The position numbers and the translations under genes are program-made. Shown here piece by piece: positions 40,982 through 53,395 of a stretch of DNA of 64,000 nt; the stretch's first letter is position 1, and the number at the start of each line of letters is the position of its first letter. Source of the stretch: Camarhynchus parvulus (taxonomy: Eukaryota > Chordata > Aves > Passeriformes > Thraupidae); NCBI RefSeq assembly GCF_901933205.1, contig NC_044584.1, forward strand, positions 15,544,501 through 15,608,500, written 5' to 3'. A model generated the notes under the pieces. It saw only the letters and a list, made by a program, of their open reading frames with translations, was not told the DNA's origin and ran no database searches.

Positions 40982-42444
40982 ATATCTGTATGAATAACAA
41001 AATGGGTAATTCAGAGAGCAGGGCCTTATTGGAAAGTACAGGTGGATGGAAAAACAAATATCTGAACTAAGACCTACATGATTTAAGACAGGACTTAGTA
41101 ATTGAAACCTTTTGCAGTGTCAAATTAAGTTTGGTGGCAAGGTGAGCCCTAGATTAGCAAGGGTTCCTGACAGACACCTGGAAACCATAAGAACAGGATG
41201 ATGGGACCTGTGACAACACAGGGCTCCCTCTGAAGCCGGATTTGGCACGAGCATGAAGGGAATGAACTCCAGCCAGCCTGTCCATCCACCCCGCAGAGCA
41301 GAGGGAGTGCAGAGCTGAGCTCCTGGAAACCAGCTCAGCTGGAGCACTGCTGGACCTGCCTGCAGAACCTCTGCACAGACCTACAACAGGACTTCTCTGT
41401 GCTTACACATCTAACTTACTGCTAAAGGTGCTGGCAACAAGCAGTACAATTACATGCGAATATACATGCGCTACTCTTGGAAATGGAATTCATGCTGCTC
41501 AGTCACTGAACTAATTATAATAATGTATATACCACCACACACACATACACATAGAGCACCCACATGTGGCCTCTTAAATTAAGGCAAATTTAAATTACTT
41601 ACTCAGCAGAAAGTATTTACTCATTTTGCAAATACTGACCAAAAATTACTTTCCAATTCAAAAACTATCACACACAGCTGGTAATTATTTCTGTATATAC
41701 CTTTATGACTTTGTATTTAACTAAGGTGTGATGTGATCATGAAACTGAGTGGCCCACCTCGTTATCTCACTACATAATTGCACTCTATGTTCAAATTTAA
41801 GAATTTGCTTTTAAACAAGGTAGAGATGGAGAGTCTCATCTACTTTCTTTAGATGCAGTATGCATTTGGTAGCTGAGGAATTCTGACTGTTTCCATCTTT
41901 GCCATGTACAAATGCCTGGACTGACTCTAAGAGTATGGCAGCAGAAGGATAACTTTAGTGGGACACCATCCTTGCCCAAAGGTAATTCAGGCAAACTTCA
42001 GAAAAGTTTGTCTTTCTCCAGTAGTAGTAATACTATTTTTCTTAATAAACTACACAAAAAAAACTCAAATAAATCAACAGAATACACTTTTACAAAATAA
42101 CCTGATTCTGTGGCATGATTCTTACATTACTTTTTAGAATGTCTCATTTCTTTGAGATAATAAACTGCCCAATGTGACAAAATGGTCAAACTGCCTGTAT
42201 AAATAAATCCCTGAAAACTCAGGCCAAAGGCTGACTGATGAGATTAGCAAATTTGTCTGGGAAAAGATACTCCTTTTGGCTTAATGGAAGCAAGGTTTAC
42301 TGAGAAACTGTGGGAACTGGTGCAGGGCACCCATCACATATTGGAATGGAGCAGGGGGACAGGGAGCTCCTGCACAAAGGGACATCCCCAGTGGGAGCCA
42401 AGGAGCTGCTGAACAGGATTTCAGTGAGGGCAGGGAGAGAGTGA

Positions 42445-42462
42445 AAGAGAGAGAGAGAGAGA
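42445..42462 (+). repeat. GA dinucleotide repeat
   Basis: A short uninterrupted AG/GA run. Confidence 0.95.
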
Positions 42463-42990
42463 TCACCTTCTCTCACTGCCTGTGCCAACCTTTACTGACC
42501 CATCCCAGGAAGAGCCAACAGCTCTACAAGGAGGCAATGGCAAATCCAATTTTTATGACAAAATACTACTCTGGCCTAGGATCTGCTAAGTTTTCTGATT
42601 TTACAGATTTCCTAATTTATTAACAGCTGAAAATCTTTTGCTAATATTACTAGGATTTTTGTGTTATATGCAGCATACGAAGCCTTTCTGTGTCAGGCTT
42701 TGCAGTGCTACAGGAAAAACTGTTTATTCTTTCTTTCCCCGAAAAATATACATGAAACCTAAACAATCTTCTGAAATAAAGAAGATTATAGATTTACTAG
42801 AAATTGTTACTATGAATTCCTCTTCTTCGTTCCTTAGTTTACTACTTGCTTTTAGTAAATGCAGGTCACTGACAGCAAAACCTTAAGGCATTATTTAAGC
42901 AAATGTACACAAAAGCCATGTCCTGAGAGGAGCACCCCAGATTTCTATCATGGCAAAGATGGCAACTAGAAAAACTAAGCAAACTGCAAT

Positions 42991-43022
42991 AAAAAAAAAA
43001 TATATATATATTAAAAAAAAAA
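42991..43022 (+). repeat. A-run, TA repeat, A-run
   Basis: Ten A, then TATATATATATT, then about ten A. Simple sequence. Confidence 0.95.
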
Positions 43023-43306
43023 TCCAGCACTAAGCCTTCAGGTGCAGAGACAACTTTCAGCAGGCGATTTGAAGAAAAAAAGAAGTTAACTCGATCCAAC
43101 CTCCTTAATAACCAGATGTTTGCAATCATCAAAAATATACCTTTAGCCGAAACAATCTCCCCGTTCCGGAGCGTTCCGTTTGCGGGAGCATTTACATAAC
43201 AATATGTGACATCTGAAATGCTTAAGGCCACCAAGCATGGCAGTACAAATTACAGTCATTTTTCAAGCCGCAGTGCGAGGCGCCGGTGCCGGGCAGGCAC
43301 GACCCG

Positions 43307-43312
43307 CATGCA
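43307..43312 (-). promoter_or_regulatory. TGCATG (RBFOX-binding hexamer) downstream of the 133-nt exon
   Basis: The gene strand reads TGCATG 83 nt past the donor of the 133-nt exon, in a CpG-rich stretch that looks more constrained than typical intron. The position suits an intronic splicing enhancer; the function is inferred. Confidence 0.5.
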
Positions 43313-43394
43313 GCAGGGCTGGGAACGGTGCCCAGGCTCCTGGGATCCATGCTGAGCCAGAGGTGAGGGAATTTCAGAATTTCAGAGCTCCTTA

Positions 43395-43721
<327 letters not shown>

Positions 43722-43745
43722 CATTCTGGAGCAATTCTGGGTGAC

Positions 43746-44118
43746 TGTGTTCACAGGGGTCCGAGGATGAGGGAAGAGATGAGGATCTGACTCCATGTTT
43801 CAGAAGGTTTGATTCATTATTTCATGGTACATATTATATTAAAACTATACTAAAAGAATAGAAGAAAGGATTTCATCAGAAGGCTAGCTAAGAATAGAAA
43901 AAGAAAGAATGAATAACAAAATCTTCTGTCTCAGACAGAGAGTCCGAGCCAGCTGACTGTGATTGGCCATTAATCAGAAACAACTCTATGAGACCAATCA
44001 CAGATGCACCTGTTGCATTCCACAGCAGCAGATAACCATTGTTTACATTTTGTTCCTGAGGCCTCTCAGCTTCTCAGGAGGAAAAATCCTAAGGATTGTC
44101 CTAAGATGTCTCTGATAA
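43746..44118 (+). mobile_element. Solo LTR of an avian endogenous retrovirus
   Basis: The stretch starts TGTGTTCACAGGGGTC and runs through ACTCCATGTTTCAGAAGG, GATTGGCCATTAATCAG, AGACCAATCACAGATGC and CCTGAGGCCTCTCAGC. This text matches a LTR type I recall as common in songbird genomes, with CCAAT-type boxes in both directions (GATTGGCC, ACCAATCA). It is about 370 bp and has no internal coding region on either side, so it is a solo LTR. The end near TCTCTGATAAA is not a clean CA and no target-site duplication is obvious. Closely similar 125-bp sequences lie on both sides. Family name not assigned. Confidence 0.72.
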
Positions 44119-44124
44119 ATCTGG

Positions 44125-44249
44125 AGTTGTGATGGTGTAAGTGTTTGCCCATAGCTGGACGAGGGAGTAGCCAAAGTGTTTTAGCTCGTCCTTTCACACA
44201 AATCTCTGCCTGCAAAGAGCAGACGGCAAACTGGGAATTCGGATGGCAG
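44125..44249 (+). repeat. Direct repeat, copy 2 (right of the LTR)
   Basis: Partner of 43597-43721. Its end overlaps the first unit of the 91-bp tandem duplication that follows, so the module CAAACTGGGAATTNGGATGG occurs three times in this locus. Confidence 0.88.
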
Positions 44250-44403
44250 CATCATTTTTGGCTTTGAGTTTCTCAGAGGGCGCTAATGAAAAGAGTGTTG
44301 ACTGGTTCAGCAGGCAGTAAACTGGGAATTTGGATGGCAGTGCCATTTTTGGCTCTGAGTTTCTCAGAGGGCACTAATGAAAAGAGTGTTGACTGGTTCA
44401 GCC
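44226..44403 (+). repeat. 91-bp tandem duplication
   Basis: Unit one (44226-44316) and unit two (44317-44403) share AAACTGGGAATT, TTTTTGGCT, GAGTTTCTCAGAGGG and AATGAAAAGAGTGTTGACTG, with few differences. The open frame at 44286-44621 is a by-product of this repeat and resembles no protein I know. Confidence 0.88.
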
Positions 44404-47400
44404 AACACTACTATCAGGAGACTCCCAAGGTCCAAGTTCAGGCTCAAATTTATAATGTCAGAGATATCTGCATCACATTATTGGATCTGTCTTCTGAAGT
44501 CAGCCCTGTTTTGAGTAGGGGTGAGACATTAGAGACTCAGGTGACCTCGAGGCATCTCAATTATCCAGTGATTTTGCCAAATGAACAGAGCTTTGCTTTT
44601 GTTCAAGAGCTGGATTCTTAACCAGCTCTTAGCTGTGTAATAAATCAAAGAATTTTTCCTCTCTTTTCTATTTTTTTTTGGGGCTGCACCATGTACACAA
44701 CAGTAACTTTCAGCCCTTCAAAGGCAAGAGTTGTATATCTTGTGAACACCTCTGAATCCACATAATATTCAGACCAAATAGAAATAACTTAATCATATAA
44801 CAAAGAAATTAACTCAGACATTTTTATATTGTCATTGGACCTGTGAACATTAATTACCATTCCATGTGAGACTCAAAATATTTTAATCAGAAATTGAACA
44901 GTAATACAGTATTAGAGCCTTTCCTTTTGTAAAACTTCTCTCTTGATAACTTTCAAATTGATAAAATAATAATAATAAAACTCCAAACAAAAAACAAAAC
45001 TTCACACTTTGCTTTCTCTGGCAGTTTTTTAAGCAGTGCTTCATTACTTCATTTCTCCTTTGTACATATATTGCGTGTCAATGTTAGAACAGGCATTTCT
45101 TGAATGAATTCATCAGTAAGACAAGTTAAAATCAAATCCAGCTCTGTTGGCACCAGGTTACATCAAATGCACTTCACTGTATTTAATTTTTTTCCCAGTA
45201 TATAAATAAAGAAACGAAATGAATATTGCTTAGCAAACCCCTAATAAAAAGGAAGCATGGAAATACTGTTGTATAACGATTTCCAAATCTGAAATACGAA
45301 TTTATTTCGATCCTCATTTAGCATCAAATTTTAAAAGAAGCCTTGAATTTGAAAAAAGAAAACTAAAAAATTCACAACTTTTAGGCCTTGCTGGCTGAAC
45401 GTGTGAAGGTACATACTGTAATTATGGTGATTTCTCTATTACTGCTTTACTGTGGTGGCTTTGGGCCTTTTCCAGGTCCTTCTCTCTGACAAAAAGGTTA
45501 CACAGCAATTCTGCAAAGAATCACATGCCTGTGATACAACATAAACCAACCTTATGACAATGCAAATAAACTAGATACGTCTTAGAAAGTGCAAATACCA
45601 TATGTTATAAGGAATATAAAAGGAATTTATAAATCATAAATATGAATTTGAAGAATTCGATATTCTGTTGATAACTTTGCAAGCAACTGCATTTAAAAAG
45701 TCTCAAAGGAATTGTACTGGAAAAAATTTCTTTTAAGGAAAAACAACATATACATCATCTATATGAAATTTGGATGATGTAATTACTTTTGCATATGCAA
45801 CATGGTTGAATTTTGACCAATCTAAATATGGTAGTGACAGAGTTATAATCGGCTGCTGGAACCATGTAAGTTCTGTCTTTTTCCTTTCCAAGTGTACAGC
45901 CTTGTATAAAAACTAATACCATATGCAGAGGAAAATGCAAAATACAGTTTTACATAATGTTCAAAGAACTACAGACCTACACACTCCCTTCAGTCTTACA
46001 GCTTTGCTTTTCTTTCTTCATCCAGCTTTTGCTCCTCTCCAGTTAGAGGTGGAGGACTGGATGGAGAACTGATCTAATCCAGGGAAGTTATCTTTGTGTA
46101 AGAGTGATGTTCAGCTGCAGTCTGCCTGCCTTCAGAAAATCACTCCTTTCCAACTAATAAGCATTGCTGGAAGTAAGTTTCTCCAAAAAATTGATTGCTA
46201 AGTTGTTGTGTCTTAAAAAAAAAAAAAAAAAAACGCAAACTAAATAAAAAGGAACAAACCCAACAAACCAGTGTTCAGAAGAGTTTGCTTAAATAAATAA
46301 ATAGGTGGAAACGGATTTGAGAGAAAGTCCAGGAAAAATTGATAACTGAAATGATGGACACATTAAATGATAAAGTGTAGCCTTTAGGGACACTCTTAAA
46401 CTGTCAAAATCAGGAGACATTTCACTGACCTAAGTGGCAATTACAAAAAAAAAAAAAAAAATCAGACAACCTTAAAATTTCTTCACTTGCATCTGTAGTT
46501 TTCTAAATATTGATAGAAAAGACATTTTCACAAGAAGAACAGAAGAGAGAGAGCAAATCCAGCTAGCTCAAAAACAGCCTAAGCTCCAGCAATATAAGAT
46601 ATGTAACACCACTGTGGGCTTGCAAGACATGGTCTGGAAGTCCTGCCCAGAGATCTGTTGCAGTAATTAATTATTTGTAATGAACATCTACATTTGGCAA
46701 TATTTACAGCAGTTGTTCTTTTAGGGTCCTAAGCAATAATTAAAACCAACTGGAATTGTTGGGAGACACTGAGGAAATGGCTCTGTGAAAGAAGGAACAC
46801 CCTGTGTGGTTTGTGAGCATTTTTTCCTGTGAATTGTGCCATTCAACCCAGCTTTCACACACACATATTAAGATAGATATTTTGCAGCAATTGAGCATTT
46901 ATCCTAAATTTTCTTTATTCTTCATGGCAGTCACACCTTGGAAAGAATTACAAGGAGGGCATTGACCTCAAAGCTTTGACAGTGAATGCTTTCCACAAAT
47001 AAATGCCACTGGAAAAGCAGAGTGCCCCACCAACAAATGAGTCAAAAATAACTATTTTTTTAAATTATATTTTTATGAGAAAGAAAGCTCTTTCTTAACA
47101 AGAAAGAAAAAGGATGAAAACAGAGATAGCAGGGAGAGTCACTTAGTCCATAAGAGTTTACCAAATCCAAAACCTGAAAGGGAGACTCAGCAGTCATGGG
47201 AGATGCTAAGACAAGAGAGTGATGGGTTTTTATCATTTTCAAAGGATCTGCACTAGAAAGGATGAGTTTGTATGAGAAGCCTGAAGTAATGTAATTGTTT
47301 CGCTATGCTTGCCTTACACTGCACTCTTAATAAAGTCCCAGAGCATGAAATGTCTGAAGTAAAGTAAAGCACTAAAAAACTACAGAAGCATTTAGTGGAA

Positions 47401-49059
47401 GGCAGAGCAGTGAGGTGTGGCTCTGTCAGGAACAGGATCAGACCTGATGGAAACTAAATATGGGACTAAGAGTGGCATTGCAAGGCCTTACAACCAAGTG
47501 AGGTCTAACAGTTGAGTTTATTCATATCAGAATGATATCCATCCCAAAAACTGATTTGGGTTCATCTGAAAACACTTTCTACTGTCAGGTATTTATATTA
47601 GAGACTGAGATTAGAGGTGAAATAATCAACAGGTTTTGTTGCTCTGGATTTGAGTTCAGAAAACAACCCATAATGCTCCTTCAGCCCAGCTGAGAAATTA
47701 AATGGGTAGGAATATGTAATAACCACAGAATTTATTTTGCTACCAACTTTTTAATATCCTCACCCCAAAATAACCAGCAGAAGTGGCAGCATTAGAACAC
47801 AACTGAAGAATGGACTTCATAAAAAGAACTTTATGAAAAGGGTTGTCCCATCAGGAAGCATTAAATGCCATTAACCAGTCCCAAAAGTAATGCAGATAGT
47901 AGCCAGGAGGGGTAGAGGTTTTAATGACTTACAGTTTGTAGGTCAACCTTCCTTAGTGCCTCAGTGCCAAGCTGTTGAAACCCAGTCAGTGAAAATGCTA
48001 TTATACAAGAGGGTTGAAAATGTGTTTGACTCTCAGCAGGGAAGCATCTGAGCCCACTTCTAAGCAAAAGTAGCTTAAATTCATCAAAGTAATTTGATGA
48101 CTGGAATTCTTCTGATCTGTGACTGAGAAAAGGCAGATTTCTCCAAATGCATGTTGATATAGGAGGTGAAAACATGAGGTTATAAAAAGAAAGGCTTTTC
48201 TAAGGACAGTACATAATCAAACATCAAGCCATAGAAAACAATTTACATTTTCATCTAATGGCCCCATCTATTCTATAGATATTCACTCTGCTATTTAAAT
48301 ATGAATGAGGCTACAATCACAAAACTCAGTTCCTGCAGTCACTCAGCAATTTTAATTTTTCAAGTTAAAAAAAATAGACTATAAATAATATGCTGTGGAA
48401 ATCCTTGCCTTTGCTTAATACAATCATCCAAAATCATACAAATCATCTACTACAGCCTAAATTAAATTGTTTTAAGAACATGCTGCTAAGATGTATTTTT
48501 TAAACATGTTTGTTCTATTTCTATACTTAGGGGAAACTATTTTAAAATGTATTATTACAATTAATATTGCCTACAAAGTTTTCTCTTCTTACACTTTGTA
48601 AACGTGGAATCATTGTCTCTTCAATGAACTTCAGTTTAGACCTCAAACATGAAATATGGCCAGCAAATTGCCACATTTAAGCAAATAAAAAGCCTTTGGA
48701 ATTAACAGGATTCATAGAAGTGTATCAGCAAAATTTAGATAACTAATGATTTTATAGAAAAAAGCAAATATGAGCATAAGGAAGAAAAAACTTAATCTTT
48801 TGAGTTCACAGATGAAATTTAATCAAATCTTAATTTTTCCCTGAAGATGTAATATAAGCATTTGTTTTACTAATCTTTTATTAAATGAACACGACAGGGA
48901 GGTGCTCTTTGTAGGCACCATATCTCAACAAGGCCTGGGAAAACAAAGACTGAAGGCACAATGAAAAGCTTGAGTTCCCAAGAAGAGGAATATAACCTGG
49001 CAAAAAAAATACTTAAGGGTTATACACTGCGTATTAAAGTTTTAAAGCTTTGGGATAGA

Positions 49060-49440
49060 TGAAAGAGCAGCAGATGCAAAAGACAACAGGGGGCAGATTT
49101 TGTATCAAAGCCATAAAAATATACAGCCACTTTAATGGGCAATTATTCTTCACATTTGTGCTGCGGTTTGAATTTGTATGAGGGTGCCATATGCCCCAAG
49201 AAAGGTGTGCCATCAAAATGGATGAGCAGATCTACCTCTCATCACTCCTAATCTCTCCTCCTCTGCACAGAGTAGCGGGTCATCCGCCACCAAGAGTTTG
49301 CAAATGTTTTATGGGGAAGAATTTTAATGTTCCGTCGTGTTGGAATCGGTTTGTCGCTAATTTACTGTGGCACAGCGTAACTGCTGGAGAGACAGGGAGA
49401 CACATTTACATCATTCCCATAGTTCAGGAGGATCCCCGTT
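49060..49440. other. Candidate conserved non-coding element
   Basis: The segment has higher complexity than its surroundings, scattered CpGs (AGTAGCGGGTCATCCGCC, GTTCCGTCGTGTTGGAATCG) and no repeat signature. RBFOX1 introns are known for many deeply conserved elements. Conservation itself cannot be seen from one sequence. Confidence 0.3.
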
Positions 49441-50279
49441 GAGGAAACACAATAAATTAAAAACAAAGAGATATAATGGGTAGCATGCTGAGAAAGGCTA
49501 AGCAGAATAATCTATATGATATTATCTGAGATTTCAGGAATGGAATCAGCGGTTTATCCCAATGTGTGCTGTGTTCTCCCTTCACTGTAATAGTAAGAAG
49601 TATTATTAAGTGGCATTCTTTGAATGAATTATAAACACTGTGCTAAAGAGGATTTGTGCATTTAAATACACAGACCAAAGCACACTGCAAGCAAAATGTA
49701 AGCTCTGTTAATACAGATTTTAACATGAAAATGCATTTAAATTATATATAAATATATGTACATGCACACACTTCAAATTCAGGGTAAAAAAATCTTTAGA
49801 AGTTCACAGTGTTTAAAATTACAGGCTGAAAATACATTTCATCTCCTGTCACTGTTGTGAGATGATTTTCCCTGGGATCTAGTTGTGAATTAACTTCATT
49901 CAAAGGAAATTTCCCATATACATCAAACACAGTCACAACTGGTCACTTCTGTTTCTTTCTTTCACAAGCTATTTAATTTTTCAACCATACTTAAAATTAT
50001 AGACCAATTATTTCCTTACCATTGTAAAAAAAAAATACATGCCCCATGCCAGTATTACACACTGTTGTTTAGGAATGAATAAATCTGTATTTTGGAGAAA
50101 CCCCTACTTATAGGACATTCTCATTTGAAATGCATTAAAAAGGAAAACAAAAATCTCTAATTAATGTACAAGTCTAATCACCATTCTCCACATGGAAGAG
50201 TAATTTTTCACTGTTCATTTGCTCAGTGTAATCTCAAAACTGACATAACAGAAAAGCAATGGCCTATAAATCTGCTCTC

Positions 50280-50640
50280 ATTTGTTTCTTTAATATTCAT
50301 ATTCCATTGAACTACAGCTGCTTGTTGCTGCAGTCTATTACAACATGCAAAACTGTCGATAAAAATATTATGAAAGGCAAGATGTGTTTCTTCATGGCTC
50401 TGTGTGCCATTTATTTGGAAAAAAATAACAACAAATGACTCATGGATTGTCCCTTAGTTTGCTGCACGCTGGGCGATTAGTGATTAATTACCTTGCTGCA
50501 AATTGACATGGCACAAGGAAATTGACACAGCTCTGATTAATTAACTTTTTTATGCAAGACAGTTACTTACAAAACACTGCACACTGTAATTGAATCCCTT
50601 TACACAACACTATTGCATTAAGTTTCCTGTCAAATCCAAA
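50280..50640. other. Candidate conserved non-coding element
   Basis: The segment holds homeodomain-type TAATTA cores (GATTAATTACC, GATTAATTAAC), a TGACTCA site and CTGCACGCTGGGCGATTAG, in non-repetitive sequence. It has the look of a developmental enhancer, by composition only. Confidence 0.3.
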
Positions 50641-51187
50641 TTAGCACTAAATTTCACATAAATGTGGTGAAACTTTTTATACTGAGGTACATGTAAATAT
50701 TTCTAGAAAGGGGGCAGACAACTGCTTTAAAACACTGCTTTCAAATATTTCAGCCTCAGACGTGGGAAGAACCAGATTTTTAGATTATTTCATACCAAAC
50801 TATAATCAAATGCATATGAAGAAAACTGTAAACTAAATACTTGAGTAAAAAGCAACCTACTATTTATTCCTATGTTAAATTTTAGGAAGACACTTAACTG
50901 TTCAAACAAAACTTCATCTGCTTATCTTGTACTTGTTTTCAGATCTAATTGATCTATTATTTCAATGACTTTGAGACCTTGATTTCATTGTAATTATTTT
51001 AAGTCTAGATGGAACTATTCTTTTTGTTTCATCTCTTCTCATGTACCAATAAACAATCCACTGTTGGTTTCTCTGGAAAGGGCTACCATGACATGCCATT
51101 AATTTATAACCCTCTGAGCCAAACCTTGATGCCCAAGCATGGAAACTCTCTCATCTTCCTGCCTAAGTTTTTTCCACCTGAGGGTGG

Positions 51188-51374
51188 CTGGCCATTGGCA
51201 CAGCTGCCCAGAGGGGCTGTGAGATCTCCGCCCTTGGAGATGTTCCCAAGCTGTTGGAGTTTGGTCCTGGAGAGCCTCCCCAGACCTTGCTGCTGGAGGA
51301 GGGGTGGACAATTTGTTCTCCAGGGTTCCCTCCAACCTCAGCCACTCAGAATTGGCCATTTGGCGATTCTGTTG
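51188..51374 (+). mobile_element. CR1 LINE, truncated 3' end
   Basis: CATTGGCACAGCTGCCCAGA, GGGCTGTGAGATCTCCGCCC, TTGGAGATGTTC, GGTTCCCTCCAACCTCAGCC and a terminal GATTCTGTTG follow the CR1 3' consensus in order. It lies on the plus strand, antisense to RBFOX1. The open frames here are CR1 remnants. Confidence 0.82.
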
Positions 51375-53274
51375 TTATCAGAAATTCCCTTAGACCTCAC
51401 CCTTCTTTAACTGGATTGCATATGCAGCCACCTGGCATCACCCTAAGACATCAAGGGGTTTCCAAGAACAGGCAGAAGAAAATGGAGGTGAAGGGATACA
51501 AAAAAAGAGGCAAGATGATTGAGGACTCTTTTTGTAAAACTATGTAACGACACCAATCTACACCTTTGAGTTTAAAAAAAATCTATGACTGCTGGTGAAA
51601 TTACTTATGATGTACTTAAAATCAAAATGAGAGTACTGCATAGCTGGAATTACAAATAGTTGAGGTACAAAGAACAGTTGGCTTTTCACAAAGGAAACAA
51701 CTAAAACAGAAGGAAAAGATCAGGGGGTAAAAAAGCACCCAGGCCATAAAGGAAAAGAAACAGTAGAGATCAGAGAAGACATGTTTGATCTTAAATTAAA
51801 GAACAATCTTCAAATATAGATGATCAAAGTGATCAATATCTTGTCTGGTGTTCCCAGTTATTGGACAGCTCTAAGTTTCAAGTAAATGGAAGAAATCCCC
51901 TGTGTCTAACAAAGCACCACTTCCAAGACAAAGGAAAAAGGCCATGGTTGAGGAAAGCTGGATGAAGAGCAGCACTGCTATAAAGAGATGACAAAATTTA
52001 GTAATTTGAATGTTTATGAAAGTCAATTATATAGTGACAAGAAATACTGTTTAGATGACACAAGGATTCCTAAAGCTCAAAAGAATTATTAAACTGTAAA
52101 AAGATCACTGTCAGAATGCATTGGGAACAATTTAGGCAGAAAGCAACAGAGGAAAAACCCAGCTGTTAACCTAATCCAAACCATAAAGGAAAAATTGTCA
52201 AAACAAAGAATTGCACCTGCAAAGTCATACTGATACTAAAAACGTTAATTCCTAAAAAGCACTTATTATCTGTGAAATTCAGGTTGAATTTTGCTGTACA
52301 CAGCACAGTTCCAAGAGCCATGATTCAATAACAACCACCACAAAATAGTGACACTAAGGTGTGCCTTTATTTGAAACCAGATCTTACAGGCTAAGCTGAA
52401 AAGCACAAAATTAAGAGTTTGCTGTCTGACAGACAGGATGATTTGAGATGTACCACAGTCAACACTGTGGGTCTGGTACTAAAAATGAGTGACAGCAGCA
52501 GAGAGGATGCAGAGCCAGGGAAGGTGGCACCCAGGACTGTGCTCAAGGTGCTCTGATGTACAATTGCATCTCAGAACATGGTAAGGTAATACTGAATGCA
52601 ATTGTCATTATGTAAACAAAATGTACATAGTAAATGTAATTACTACGTGTAATTCTCACTATTTAGCTGCATTCTGAGAAGAGGAAATCCAAACAGTCCT
52701 GTGCCCTAAATCACAGCTTAGTCACCAGTGCTGCCAGGGGCCAAGTGCAGTGTATCCACCAACAGCAGAGCACCAGGGGAAGGCACCTGAGCTCCCCACT
52801 GTCCTTGGGCTCACAAAGTTTTTATTATTTGAACTAAAGGACAGAGATATGCTCCACAATTTACTGTCTTTCCAGCTATCTCCCACTACCCACGTGTAGG
52901 GCTGTGTATAAGTGGTAAAAAAAGTCAGTGACAAAATTCAGGACGTGTCTCTCTTTCCAAAATTCCTAAGCCTGCTAGTTCAGACACATTGCTCCAGCAC
53001 AGAACAGACCAACAGAAGAATGAGGGTAAACAGCAAGGCCCTGGAAAACACATTTTTGGGAGTGAATTGAAAGCCACATTTACATGTTTTGGACACATGC
53101 AATGTATTTTAGTGATGACTTATAAATAAGTAATCATTTAAAATATGAATAGACAGGAGGTAAAATGAGAGTTATCCTGAAAATTGTTGCAGAAACACAA
53201 GGTATACTAATACAGAACACCAAAAATGCTGTAGGAAGAATTTCAGGCAATGCTACCAAAAATAAATTTCAAAA

Positions 53275-53395
53275 TTAAAAAAACAAAAAACAAACAAACA
53301 AACAAACAAAAAAGAAACCCAAGCAAAAACCCCAAAACCAACCAAACAAACCTGAAACCAACCAACCAAAACGAACAAAAAGCCACAAAAAAAAC
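53275..53395 (+). repeat. CAAA/CCAA-rich microsatellite
   Basis: A run of CAAA units (CAAACAAACAAACAAACAAA) passes into impure AACC and CCAAACAAA units. Confidence 0.9.

Noticed and set aside
44286..44621. 111-codon plus-strand frame beside the LTR
   Set aside because: It lies over the 91-bp tandem repeat and resembles no protein I know, including retroviral ones.
51009..51410. 133-codon plus-strand frame and its antisense partners
   Set aside because: Covers the CR1 3' non-coding end; a by-product of the repeat.
53275..53395. Regular CAAA units resembling an array of short repeats
   Set aside because: Simple microsatellite without spacers; nothing CRISPR-like occurs in the window.
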